Below the pieces are notes generated by a model. It was not told the origin of the DNA. It was given only the letters and a program-made list of their open reading frames with translations, and ran no database searches. Position numbers and translations under genes: made by a program. From positions 62,001 to 126,000 of the forward strand of contig JAURJT010000028.1 of the NCBI GenBank assembly GCA_030832095.1: 64,000 nt of DNA, read 5' to 3'. Shown in pieces: positions 10,101 to 18,367 of this stretch. The DNA comes from Gammaproteobacteria bacterium. GTDB taxonomy: Bacteria > Pseudomonadota > Gammaproteobacteria > Burkholderiales > Burkholderiaceae_B. Within the stretch, counting starts at the first letter, position 1, and every line of letters starts with the position of its first letter.

Positions 10101-12155
10101 TTGCAAGCCGGCCAAGCTTGCTTGCTTCTGTCGCATATCACTCGTCGCACTAATGATCGTCTGCTGATAAGTGGCTAATTGAGCTTGCTGTGCCGACGTT
10201 AAAACGGCTCCGGGATTATTAGCATACGCATTTGTTAACGCGTTTAAGCTTGCTTGCGCAGCCGACAAGCTCGCTTGATCGGCATTGATTTGTCCTTGCA
10301 ACGTATTGATTTGACTTTGCAGACTGCTTAAAGCTGGATCTGTGCTTCCCATTGCATTTGACAACGCTGTAGTCAAAGCCGTCGCGTCTTGGCCAACCTT
10401 AGTTTGTGCCGCAGTGATCGTTGCTTGAGCACTGTTAATCGCTGCCGTTGCATCCGCGTTTAATTTATTAGTTGCCTGTGTCACTAAACTCTGAGCAGCT
10501 GTCACGCTGTATCGCGCGCAACCGAGCTGTAGAGTATTCAGATCGGAGGCTGACCAATATTGCTTGCCGCTGGCGCCTGGCATGATCTGGTCAAGCATAG
10601 CGTTAAAGGCAGTGACGTCAGATGCGCTATTCGCGTTATAGCCGCAGAGCGACATCAGCCCCGAAAACGGTTGAGCTTGGCCGTTATCATTGGTGAAGGA
10701 ATAGGATCCATAAAATCCCTTAAGCGTTCCGACATCTAGATTCCAAACACTCGTCGGGTCAGTGTATTGCGCTTGTGAAGCAGCTTGACTAATGGTGCTT
10801 GCAGACGATGCGCTAAAGCTAGTTGGTACCGCACCGCCAAAGGCGCTCGCAAAGTACCTCTGGATATTAAAGTTAGCGACAAGAGTCCCCCAGGATCGCG
10901 GGTCACCCTGAGGCTGTTGGTAAAGCCTTAAAAAATCAGGGGGTAAGCCCGCCTGAAGATCGCTTAAAACATCACTAAAACTTTTAAGGGTACCCGATGG
11001 CCCTCTAAAAACTGGGGCTGAAGCATCAATCGTGCCGTTAGGCGAGGCCGCGAGCGCAGCTTGAAACTCAGGGCCGAACGCATTTTTTAAGCCCGTTGAT
11101 AAAGCAATTAAATCGCTCACCATTTGGTCTGGCTCGGGCAAGTCTTGCAGACCATTAAAGCCACTCGTATAGCAAAAGTAACCGCATAAGCTGAGGTCAG
11201 CCGTCCCCTGAGCACCTGTGGTGCGTCTAGCACCTGTCATCAAACCAGGAGCCTCTAATATTGTTTGCCCGCCGCCTTGTTGATAAAAGCTAGTTCTTTG
11301 AAATACATTTGCAACACCTGAAGTTAAGTTTGTTGCGAAGGTACTCAATGCCGCAGCAGCACTATTGTTTGTCAATGCATTCAGCGCGGCTTGGGCTGCC
11401 CGAAGGTTTTCTGCATCCGTCACAATATTCGCCGGAGCACCTACGGTCGAGCCGCCCGCAACGGCAGATTGAATCGCCTGGATGGTGACCATCCCACTTT
11501 GAATCGTCGATAAATTCGTATTGAGATCGCTATTCAGATTCGATACGTTTGCTTGGCTGCTGGCAACCTGATTCAATCCAGACGGCGTAATGAATACATT
11601 CGAATTTGGGTCTAAACCGCCAGGTGTCGCGTTGACAACTTGAGTCAAACTTGGGGTGCTGGTGTTCAGGATGTTGCCTAGCTGGCCCAAGGCGGCCTGC
11701 TCTGCCTGAGTCAGTTGACCACTGACTTGCAAAGGGCTGTCAATCTCTACAACGGTTAACCGCGTAAAAGACATGCTCGAAAATTGATTTTCTATTTGCC
11801 CGAGAATCGCATTGATGTCCGACACACTAAAGCCGCTGATCGCGTTACCAGCACAAAACTCAACGATCGGATCAAACCCGGTTTGCCTACGAATATCAGA
11901 CGCCAAATCGTTTAACGAAACGGACGTGGTATTGCCTTGGGCATCCGTCACACGAAACACTTCTGCATTCAGCGTTAAGGTCGGGGCATTGGGAGGGTAG
12001 GCTGCAAGAAGGCTACCAAACTCGTAGGCTGCCGCTTCCAATCCGCTTACTTGGACGCCGAGATTGGTGGTGACGACCTGGGCACCCTCTGCCTCAAAGG
12101 CCGCAACCGCACTGGCGACTGAGTTAATACCTCTGCTTGTATCAATTCCCGACAT
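7179..12155 (-). CDS. Giant T3SS tip/filament paralogue, 1658 residues
   Basis: A huge Ala/Ser/Asn/Gln/Thr-rich protein without signal peptide. Its last 170 residues carry the features of the two smaller tip proteins: a hairpin with DLYVNSRGQFFLNRQPTN near residue 1500, a helix GGNKLNDKLNDMMNKINLNN, and a C-terminal helix LQSLTSQVQANMTAMTQLIQ ending RSLTQNML, like LcrV and Bsp22. Residues about 560-690 form a long coiled coil. Residues about 985-1165 and 1250-1415 are two diverged copies of one domain, each with SPNTQA, NPTAAD or HPSAAD, and IYQQLQTR followed by ASAAP. Usual tip proteins are 150-350 residues, so this one is five to ten times too long. It could form an extended fibre on the needle or be a secreted adhesin. 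It is followed by a glycosyltransferase gene and faces a chaperone gene across a box-bearing intergenic region. Confidence 0.7.
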   Translation of the reverse strand: MSGIDTSRGINSVASAVAAFEAEGAQVVTTNLGVQVSGLEAAAYEFGSLLAAYPPNAPTLTLNAEVFRVTDAQGNTTSVSLNDLASDIRRQTGFDPIVEFCAGNAISGFSVSDINAILGQIENQFSSMSFTRLTVVEIDSPLQVSGQLTQAEQAALGQLGNILNTSTPSLTQVVNATPGGLDPNSNVFITPSGLNQVASSQANVSNLNSDLNTNLSTIQSGMVTIQAIQSAVAGGSTVGAPANIVTDAENLRAAQAALNALTNNSAAAALSTFATNLTSGVANVFQRTSFYQQGGGQTILEAPGLMTGARRTTGAQGTADLSLCGYFCYTSGFNGLQDLPEPDQMVSDLIALSTGLKNAFGPEFQAALAASPNGTIDASAPVFRGPSGTLKSFSDVLSDLQAGLPPDFLRLYQQPQGDPRSWGTLVANFNIQRYFASAFGGAVPTSFSASSASTISQAASQAQYTDPTSVWNLDVGTLKGFYGSYSFTNDNGQAQPFSGLMSLCGYNANSASDVTAFNAMLDQIMPGASGKQYWSASDLNTLQLGCARYSVTAAQSLVTQATNKLNADATAAINSAQATITAAQTKVGQDATALTTALSNAMGSTDPALSSLQSQINTLQGQINADQASLSAAQASLNALTNAYANNPGAVLTSAQQAQLATYQQTIISATSDMRQKQASLAGLQNQLIAAAAPHQSLNDILGQLQSSTGLALSEVVQDVVGNGTITPEALNKLYSYINQNQPAGRAALPLIPDSQLSRAGMNAGAPAVPTTASDSLLNYTLPVPVQNALGPVVAAINQLVPGDFDANGNLSFDSPVFSVPSISASPVSLSDIFTAQLQNTGIDFGSMLSGLVTPAAVQGGTATINSTNLSAFIQLLNQALPQGSVNANSIAGILSSNFTNVVTPTLTAVSQTVTAMASLPSLPFSQNSANVKTAANNLAQQVSAWQTSHPMPSLFDANGNFSPNAFYAWKHSRNEAMEGLFLSATGLYAQVDSNYASHLTYVQGNDTAIDTAFQSFKNSPFIQNLQANWGLAPFSNPTVGTPFVERDADYASLGGTGDGANSWFGQVQAALQRQAAGESSPNTQAAAALLGVNPFNNVAAPGTNSLAARLGITIPANPTAADVNSIYQQLQTRVASAAPGFNWPASASQITASTLSSLNSTLQDLSNAANAAQLGVANRLQSTVGNNGNSALISNAVSLAALANAVLAPGVTVPQSTATLNLISFSQQASAYFNSTPNSPQSFNWPFLGAGGIYSQIDPNYQGPTDVNPTDASMAAFAATPFVQDLRRNWGLSDYTHWEQATNYLPGDNQKFNSAWFVGVQQAMQRKINAIQSPNTQAVATLLGTNLFDSVIVPGSLAAQLGLPIPAHPSAADANNIYQQLQTRLASAAPNFSWPASISDLTPATLSTLNQAIQTHLQQLENTNNTFASTQATFSITDAATNLQNLRFESLATAVQSGHASAEVAAAVAQPVDRRAAPTLSAAELNAQLEAGDLYVNSRGQFFLNRQPTNARDAAVAAFVVGGNKLNDKLNDMMNKINLNNTKIQMASYLSAATSVTDLQARIAEQKAQYGFDDILSELTGGALTDASINASTDVSGATGTFQSSLKTAINNATKNQDLDTQSLQSLTSQVQANMTAMTQLIQAFEQMLRSLTQNML

Positions 12156-12302
12156 GTCTTATCTCTCGAACGATCTATCAGTCAACGGCGCAATCTAAAC
12201 AAACCCAGCTCAAAACAGCAAAGAATAATCACTGTTAATAATCAGATTAAGTCCTTCACGACTCATCACTCGATGTTTTGTTTATTTTTTAGTCTAAATA
12301 CT

Positions 12303-12317
12303 ATACGTTAGTATAAG
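12303..12317 (+). promoter_or_regulatory. T3SS box copy ATACGTTAGTATAAG
   Basis: One mismatch from the ATACTTTAGTAT dyad, with a TATAAG -10-like element at 12312-12317. It lies in the divergent 200-base region between the giant tip paralogue and the chaperone-SctO operon, about 40 bases before the latter. The minus strand also reads TATAGT across the motif, so it may serve both directions. AGTCTAA lies 14 bases before the core, and TAATCA occurs at 12226 and 12239. Confidence 0.55.
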
Positions 12318-12355
12318 ATACGAAAATAAGGGATTTATAGGATTTGCAAGTCAAA

Positions 12356-12841
12356 ATGGCGCATTTCTTCGAATACATGCGAGGTCTTGCCGAACGGCGT
12401 GGCTTCAGAAAGACCATAGAGGGTGGAGTGGTTCAGTACCGCTTTACTCTGCCTTTGGGCGCGCTCGTTGAGGTGACCTGCCATGACCTTGATCCAAGCT
12501 TTACCTGTCTGGTGCGCTCTGAGGCCTGGCCAGCGCCCTTAAATGCAACCGAGCATCAAAACTTTATGCGTGCGGTCTTGAAGGCAAATCGCTCTGCTTT
12601 GAGCGTTTTACACGCCGGTGTCATCGAAGATTTTGAAAACCCTGCCCTGTACCGTCTGACCTGGTTTGTGCCGCGTGGCGAGCGCCTTGATAGTGAGTGG
12701 TACGAAGGGCTGCTTGAATTCGACAAACTGTATCAGGCGTTTCAAAAGGTCTTACGCCATACCAATAGCCTGACAAACTCAAATACCGGCGGGCAGGCCA
12801 ACACCGTCGCGCAGGGCCAATACCAAATTTTCATGCCTTGA
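12356..12841 (+). CDS. CesT-like type III secretion chaperone
   Basis: A 161-residue acidic protein with the alternating strand-helix pattern of class I T3SS chaperones: an N-terminal helix (MAHFFEYMRGLAERRGFR), strands with VQYRFTLPLGALVEVTCHDL, then a helix HQNFMRAVLKANRSALSVLH and a closing strand-helix. ATG at 12356 was chosen; a TTG four codons upstream is also possible because the ribosome site is ambiguous. It is the first gene of an operon with SctO, a second chaperone and the phospholipase D effector. Its likely client is the giant tip paralogue transcribed divergently, or one of the nearby effectors. Family membership is inferred from fold pattern, size and context. Confidence 0.6.
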   Translation: MAHFFEYMRGLAERRGFRKTIEGGVVQYRFTLPLGALVEVTCHDLDPSFTCLVRSEAWPAPLNATEHQNFMRAVLKANRSALSVLHAGVIEDFENPALYRLTWFVPRGERLDSEWYEGLLEFDKLYQAFQKVLRHTNSLTNSNTGGQANTVAQGQYQIFMP

Positions 12842-12853
12842 TCGTCGCCAGCC

Positions 12854-13345
12854 ATGGACGACGCACGCGCACTCAAAGAAATCCAAGGTATTCGTAAAGG
12901 GCGAGTCGAAAAGGCCGAGGATGATCTGCGCAAGGCACAAGCCCTCTTAAAACAGCGTCACGCCGAGTTTCTCCAGGCAAAAGAGGCTTTAGAAAAATAC
13001 GTTCAAGAATTGCCGGGTCTGATCGAGTCTTTGTACTCGGATTGCATCGGCTACGTGGTGAGTCGCGAGTTTTTACAAGACAAGATCAAAGATGAAGCGC
13101 TGCTGCGCGCCAAGGTCGAAGACTACAAAATGCAGGTCAAAGAGGCGATGGAGGCCATCAAAAAGCAACAAGCGGTCGTTGAAGAAGCCAGTCAGCGTCT
13201 CAATCAAGAACTCCGCAAACTTGATGCGCTAGGTGAATTACTTGATGAGATGAAAAAAGAGCAAAAAATTGCCCAAGGCCGAGCCGACGCAAAAGTGCTT
13301 GACGATCTAGCAGGGTCTAAGTTTGTGCGCGCCAAAAATCGCTAA
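12854..13345 (+). CDS. sctO: T3SS stalk protein SctO (YscO/FliJ family)
   Basis: A 163-residue protein that is almost wholly a charged two-helix coiled coil, with a break at about residues 55-75 containing LIESLYSDCIGYVVSREFLQ. This is the architecture of YscO/FliJ stalk proteins, which sit in the ATPase hexamer, couple it to the export gate SctV and cycle chaperones. The length is normal for the family (about 150-170). It starts 12 bases after the upstream chaperone gene. The gene normally follows sctN, but here it is separated from the ATPase and flanked by chaperones, an unusual arrangement. Confidence 0.75.
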   Translation: MDDARALKEIQGIRKGRVEKAEDDLRKAQALLKQRHAEFLQAKEALEKYVQELPGLIESLYSDCIGYVVSREFLQDKIKDEALLRAKVEDYKMQVKEAMEAIKKQQAVVEEASQRLNQELRKLDALGELLDEMKKEQKIAQGRADAKVLDDLAGSKFVRAKNR

Positions 13346-13426
13346 CCACCCTTGGATAAAGCCAAATCATTTTTGAATAATCAGACGACTAAAAATAATC
13401 TGATATCGACCAAATTTTGAGTATTC

Positions 13427-13438
13427 CTTTAATATTTT
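13427..13438 (+). promoter_or_regulatory. Weak T3SS box-like element
   Basis: CTTTAATATTTT matches the right half of the box in nine of twelve positions. It lies about 35 bases before the second chaperone gene in an AT-rich gap that also holds an ATCAGA/TCTGAT inverted repeat (13380-13402). It may allow separate expression of the chaperone-phospholipase pair. This is the weakest of the proposed copies. Confidence 0.25.
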
Positions 13439-13470
13439 TTTATCAGATCCGACTGCAACTGAGATAAGCG

Positions 13471-13941
13471 ATGCAAGACCATAGCGAGCGACTTCAACTA
13501 TTGATCGATGAACTTGGGCCCAGCACCGATTCAGTCGTGCTGATTGAACAACTTACACCCGAGACTTGGCTGATTGCACTAGACGACAACGAGTCGGCAA
13601 TCGCGTTACGGCTAGCGGCTGATACAGGCGTCATCACACTGTCGTGTGAACTTGGGCGCCCGCAAGAGCAAGACCGTTATCGTATCTACGAAGCCTTGCT
13701 GACCTATAACGGGTTAGCTGAGCTGCACGGCGGTATCAGAATGGCACTGCGTGAGCCCAACGGCGTGGTCATACAAGAGTTTGATGCGCACAGCCAGCAA
13801 CTTGATATCAACCTGTTACGCCAAGTCATTGAAGACTTCGGTAAAAAGGCCTCAGCTTGGGAGGCGATCATCGAGGCAGGCGAACCACCTGAAATCGATC
13901 GCGGCCTGCAAGACGCGTCATGGGCGGCTCTACGTGTCTAA
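13471..13941 (+). CDS. Class I T3SS chaperone, probably for the phospholipase D effector
   Basis: A 156-residue acidic protein with the CesT/SycE-type pattern: N-terminal helix (RLQLLIDELG), strands VVLIEQLTPETWLIALDD and GVITLSCELG, a helix RYRIYEALLTYNGLAE, a strand with GIRMALREPNGVVIQEFD, and a C-terminal helix LLRQVIEDFGKKASAWEAII. Size and charge fit this family. It lies 59 bases before the phospholipase D effector gene, and effectors are often encoded next to their chaperone. It has its own AT-rich upstream region, so it may also be transcribed separately from sctO. Confidence 0.7.
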   Translation: MQDHSERLQLLIDELGPSTDSVVLIEQLTPETWLIALDDNESAIALRLAADTGVITLSCELGRPQEQDRYRIYEALLTYNGLAELHGGIRMALREPNGVVIQEFDAHSQQLDINLLRQVIEDFGKKASAWEAIIEAGEPPEIDRGLQDASWAALRV

Positions 13942-14000
13942 CCGACTGACGAAAATTATCTTTAATGCCTTAGCGCCAACAAGTTTTCACTCTCTCTGCC

Positions 14001-16061
14001 ATGTCAATATCCTCTACGCCCGCGCCGATCAACCGCTCGCAAACTGACGCGCTGAACCAAACCAGTCAGATTAGTCACGACTCGGCCTACGGTGCAGCTG
14101 CGCAACCATCGCTGACGAATACCCGCTATGCGGACACCTCAAGACCAGGCCTGGTGCAAAGTGCAAAAATCCTGCTGCATATCGCACAAGAATCATTCAA
14201 AGTCGCGTTGGGTTCTGAGCATCGCGGCGCAGCACTCGAGCGGGTAGCGGGTTTAGCCAAACAAGTCCCGCACCTTTGTGAAAATCTAGAAAAACTCAGT
14301 TCACTGTTTAGTCGTATCAGCACCCCCAACCGGACCCAGGCGCAGGTCATTTCTCCCGCTTTTAGCGCTCAGCCACCTGGTAGCGTAGAGAGGTTATTGC
14401 AAAAACCAGGCTTTCAAGACGTCAAGGCCAATGCCTTTGATGAAAACGCCTTTGTCTTTAACAAAGGTGTCGCCAGCGAGCCCGAGCAAATGCGTTTGAT
14501 GAGGGCAACCATTGAATCAGCCGATAAATTCGCGGCTGTGACAACCTACGGTATCAAACCTATCGATAGAAACGGTAAAGTCACCAACACGATGCACAGC
14601 GTTCTTGCCGGGGTTGCTCAACGACAGCACGATCCAGAATTCAACTTTGTCTTTTTGTATAACAAAAGTGTCGGCTTACAAAACATCGTCACCGGCGGCA
14701 AACGCACACAAGTCAGTCTCAATCCAGAAAGCACCAAACAGCAGCAGTGGCCTGAAGTCTTAGACGCCTATAACAAGCAAGCTGTCGATGAGTACAACGC
14801 AGCAATCGATCAAGGTATCGTCAAAGGCGAAAAACTGAATACCACGGCAGACTTTGCCCGTGTTTCTGCAGACGAATTAAAAAGCCTGGTGAAAGACGGA
14901 CATTTGTCGGGCTTACCCATCACCGATCTCAAGGCCAAGGTGTACGTCGTTGCGGCCGACCCAGGCATTGGCGGCTCGCATCATAATAAATTTGCAATCA
15001 ATGATTCAGGCTTCGCAGCCACACTGGGCGCTAGCATCGGCAACACCAGTAAGCCGAGCTGGTTTGACAGCGGCGCGATCACCCTCAGTCAAAAACTTGC
15101 CAGTTCACAACGCGACTTTCTGCTCAATACACTGTTGCCCCAAGGCAAGCATATCGGGCAACTCAAAGTTGATCAAGGCGTCTCAGACGTGGCTTCGGCG
15201 ACGCAGACAAACGAAGCGAAGGCCCTTCGTCAAAGTCTGCAGTCAACTATTGGTGAGATCGCCATTAAAGATCCCTTCGAAGGCGGCAATCACGCGCTGA
15301 ACGAAAAACTCGACGCTGGGCTGCGTAGCTCGGGACTACTAAAACCCGATGAGGCGCTGAGCGGCCATCAAGCCAAGGTAGCCTGGATTCAAAACACAGG
15401 CAGTACGCTCGAACCTCGCGAAGCGAAACCGATCAAGCAAGCGCTAGAGCATCTGTTCAGAGAGGCCAAGCCAGGCGATACGCTTTTGCTGCGCAACAAC
15501 GCCTTTAACGGTACAGCGCAAACCCTGGCTCTAGACGCGATTAAACGTGGGGTGAACGTCAAGATCTTGGCACCCACACGCACCAAAGCGCACGATGCCG
15601 CGCTGTTATTTAAGGACATTCAAGCGCTTAAAAATAAGGTCGATGTACTTCCACAAAATGGTTCAGCCGGCAAACTTGAGGTGCATGTCTTCAACCCTTC
15701 ACAAACCTTACGAGACGCACACGAGTTTGATCCAGGCGGACGGCCTGTCAATGACCATGCAAAGGTGTATGCACTGAAGCGCCAAGACCCATCGCAACCG
15801 TCTTTACTCTTAACCGGCACCCATAATCTGGATGGTCAGTCGTTTAAGCGCAGTCACGAAAATGTGATGTTTATGGAAAGCACAGACACACACCTCACTG
15901 ACTCACTGTTTGACGAGTTTTGGGAGAACACCCCAGAGATGACCAAGCAAGATATCGATTTGCTCGTCACAGACTTCAAAAAGCCGCGCTCTTTGCCTAA
16001 AGCGCAATGGGCAGAGCAACTACAAGGCAAAGAGGCGTTGCTTAAAAAAATCGGCTTATAG
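14001..16061 (+). CDS. Phospholipase D-family T3SS effector
   Basis: A 686-residue soluble protein with a polar, Ser/Gln/Asn-rich first 60 residues typical of type III substrates and no Sec signal. It has two PLD half-sites. The first, H328-N-K330 with D335, is a canonical HxKx4D motif followed by the expected GASIGNTS. The second has H586-A-K588 and the downstream GTHNLDG, but lysine (K593) stands where Asp is expected. PLD enzymes hydrolyse phosphodiesters, usually phospholipid headgroups, through a histidine intermediate formed by the two half-sites. Both catalytic His-Lys pairs are present, so activity is plausible. It follows a probable chaperone gene and overlaps the next, convergent gene by six bases. 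Substrate and host target are unknown. Confidence 0.8.
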   Translation: MSISSTPAPINRSQTDALNQTSQISHDSAYGAAAQPSLTNTRYADTSRPGLVQSAKILLHIAQESFKVALGSEHRGAALERVAGLAKQVPHLCENLEKLSSLFSRISTPNRTQAQVISPAFSAQPPGSVERLLQKPGFQDVKANAFDENAFVFNKGVASEPEQMRLMRATIESADKFAAVTTYGIKPIDRNGKVTNTMHSVLAGVAQRQHDPEFNFVFLYNKSVGLQNIVTGGKRTQVSLNPESTKQQQWPEVLDAYNKQAVDEYNAAIDQGIVKGEKLNTTADFARVSADELKSLVKDGHLSGLPITDLKAKVYVVAADPGIGGSHHNKFAINDSGFAATLGASIGNTSKPSWFDSGAITLSQKLASSQRDFLLNTLLPQGKHIGQLKVDQGVSDVASATQTNEAKALRQSLQSTIGEIAIKDPFEGGNHALNEKLDAGLRSSGLLKPDEALSGHQAKVAWIQNTGSTLEPREAKPIKQALEHLFREAKPGDTLLLRNNAFNGTAQTLALDAIKRGVNVKILAPTRTKAHDAALLFKDIQALKNKVDVLPQNGSAGKLEVHVFNPSQTLRDAHEFDPGGRPVNDHAKVYALKRQDPSQPSLLLTGTHNLDGQSFKRSHENVMFMESTDTHLTDSLFDEFWENTPEMTKQDIDLLVTDFKKPRSLPKAQWAEQLQGKEALLKKIGL

Positions 16062-18293
16062 GTCTTCTATCTTGTAGCCACTTGCCACCAAAGACGCATC
16101 ACGTTGGATACGAACAAGCAATCGATCGAACGAAATATTTGCATAAGCATCGGTCGATTCAACGCCTCGGCGAGCATCGGCGCGGGCCGCAATCCGCTGC
16201 GCGAGAGCCTCGAACTCGGTTCGAGTCATACCAAGTGAATCTCGCACGGGAGCTAACGCCCGACTGGCGAGTTGTACTTTCACTGCCATTTCAATACTGG
16301 CAACACGACCTGCATGACCTTGTTTGGTTAAGGTGGGCAGTACATTCCATAAAGCTTCGAGGGGAGTGGACTGGATTTTCGATGATAACCAAGCAGTAAA
16401 TACTGGCCTAGGAGTCCGTTGCAGATCCAAATCAATATCAATGATTGAAAGGTCTTGGGCGTCAGAGCCCACAATGCGTTGATCCTCAGCCTGTTGCGTC
16501 GATGCGGTTGTGGCGGCAGGTGTTGGCATCGGAGCAGCAACGGGTGCCGCCACCTCAGCAGCACTTACGCTCGCAGCAGGCCGTGGTGCGAGATGCGAGG
16601 CCTCGTAGCGCCCTGAATCTGGATCATCATCGTAGCCGTGTGTATAGTCTTTCTTGGAATTCAGTGAAGGACGCCTAGGACTTGCATCGGGATCGATACG
16701 TACGGCACGATTTAATTCACGCGCAAATCTGCGACCGGCAGACTCAGGCTCGAGATCGATTTGATGCTCGAGGTCGTTAATTTCGTTTGCGTTGCGCATT
16801 GTTGCCTGATTAATAACTCGTCTTTTATTGTCCCAACCCGTCCTGGAATGGCGCGGCGGTGCCTCTTGCTCTTGTAAGCGTTGCGCCTCTTGCGGATCAC
16901 CCTTGGCATCGTGAATAAGTACCAACAACCCTTTCAAATTCTTCTGTGCGACCGAGAGGTCTTGCACCGTTTCGGCACGTTGTAATAAAGACTGATTCAC
17001 TGCAAGCGCCCAGGGGTTGGGCTCAGTGTCGCTATAAACAAGCTGCGACCGATCGGGTCTAGCCTGGCCAGCAACCACCTGCCAAATTTTATTGGGCACC
17101 AGCACTGTGCTGTCTAACAAACCTGAGATATCTGAACCAGGATTGCCACCTCCCGAGAATGTCATAAAGCCAGGCCTGATTTGATCCGCACGCAACAGCT
17201 CTTTACTGTTTAGCACCGCGCCAACAAAGGCCGTATCCGCCTCATTCAACGCTTTTCCACCTTCAAAGTCATTAAGAATTTCACGCAACGCCCTTTCGCT
17301 CGTTGCGGTCTCGCCGTTATTTTTCTTAACCTCTTTAGCATCGAGCAGCCTGCCCCTTAACATTTCGGCTAGGTCAGCCCGTAAGAAATATTCTAGGGTT
17401 TGCATGGGGCCTAGATATTCATCGTTCACCTTTTTAAATACATCAAGATAAGCACGCGCCTCTTCAGATTGTGGCTCAATTTCGCGCGTCCAGCGATTTT
17501 CATTCACCGGCCGGCCAGCACAAAGATCTTCAAAGTGGGTGATCGCGATTCCTAAGCTTTCACGCATTTCCAATACATCACGACGTAAGTGTGTCACGAT
17601 CCCATTAAGCTTCTCATAATCCATTGGTGGTGGGTTGCCTGCTAGATAACCTCGAAGCAGATGTGCAAGCGATTCGGGGGCAGGTGGCGGTGGGCGGCGA
17701 TCAACGACACGGAAACCTCTACTTGCCATGTTGGCCTCAGCCGCGGCCTGTTGAGCCGCTTGCTTGGCTTGAGCATCCGCATCAGTCAAACTAATATCCG
17801 CCAGGCTATCGCGCTGATAAAAGTCTAGGGCCGTAGTTTCTAGTTGACTAAGAAGCTCGTCACGGCTGAGCCTAGCGTAAAGATTTTCTTTTTCAACATC
17901 CGCCGACTGAAGCGTATCGTCGACAAAATCGACAGCCAAGCGGATCACGTTGGCTGTCAGCGCCCGCTCACCGGTCAGTTGATTCGCTAAGATTTTTTTC
18001 AAGCTCGCCACAATCTGTTCAGTGTCTTCACTGTATTGGTCTTTGAGCTCTTGTCGAGCATCCCGCAAGCCTGCGGTTTTTGCAGTGACCTTTTCTTGCA
18101 GCGCTGCGATAAATGCCAACGTCGTCTGGGTACGCTCAGTGCGCGTTCTGTCGCCTTTAAAGAGGCTCACCCACCACGAACGTAACGAGCCGCGCACCTG
18201 AGCGACCGGTTGATGCTCGACATCGTTTAAATACACCTCACTTGTGGTGTGGGTCCGCGAGATATTTAAAAATTGATCAAGGTTTAATGGCAT
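16056..18293 (-). CDS. Candidate T3SS effector, 745 residues, unknown function
   Basis: No domain is recognised. Residues about 1-200 are helical and charged. Residues about 200-480 are helical with LRGYLAGNPPPMDYEKLNGI and a Gly-rich loop TFSGGGNPGSDISGLLD. A Pro/Ala-rich linker (about 575-620) leads to a last helical domain of about 120 residues. There is no signal peptide, membrane segment or repeat. The gene follows the OTU protein gene by 74 bases on the same strand, so the two are probably co-expressed and co-secreted. Its start, MPLNLDQFLNISRTHTTSEV, shows only a vague resemblance to the N-terminal module of other effectors here. Long linkers between helical domains are common among injected effectors. 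Confidence 0.6.
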   Translation of the reverse strand: MPLNLDQFLNISRTHTTSEVYLNDVEHQPVAQVRGSLRSWWVSLFKGDRTRTERTQTTLAFIAALQEKVTAKTAGLRDARQELKDQYSEDTEQIVASLKKILANQLTGERALTANVIRLAVDFVDDTLQSADVEKENLYARLSRDELLSQLETTALDFYQRDSLADISLTDADAQAKQAAQQAAAEANMASRGFRVVDRRPPPPAPESLAHLLRGYLAGNPPPMDYEKLNGIVTHLRRDVLEMRESLGIAITHFEDLCAGRPVNENRWTREIEPQSEEARAYLDVFKKVNDEYLGPMQTLEYFLRADLAEMLRGRLLDAKEVKKNNGETATSERALREILNDFEGGKALNEADTAFVGAVLNSKELLRADQIRPGFMTFSGGGNPGSDISGLLDSTVLVPNKIWQVVAGQARPDRSQLVYSDTEPNPWALAVNQSLLQRAETVQDLSVAQKNLKGLLVLIHDAKGDPQEAQRLQEQEAPPRHSRTGWDNKRRVINQATMRNANEINDLEHQIDLEPESAGRRFARELNRAVRIDPDASPRRPSLNSKKDYTHGYDDDPDSGRYEASHLAPRPAASVSAAEVAAPVAAPMPTPAATTASTQQAEDQRIVGSDAQDLSIIDIDLDLQRTPRPVFTAWLSSKIQSTPLEALWNVLPTLTKQGHAGRVASIEMAVKVQLASRALAPVRDSLGMTRTEFEALAQRIAARADARRGVESTDAYANISFDRLLVRIQRDASLVASGYKIEDL

Positions 18294-18367
18294 GCTGTGT
18301 CCCTATTACGTCGTCTCGTGTTATTTCATCAAACACTCGGGTATCGCGCCCGGTGGAATCCAGAGTC

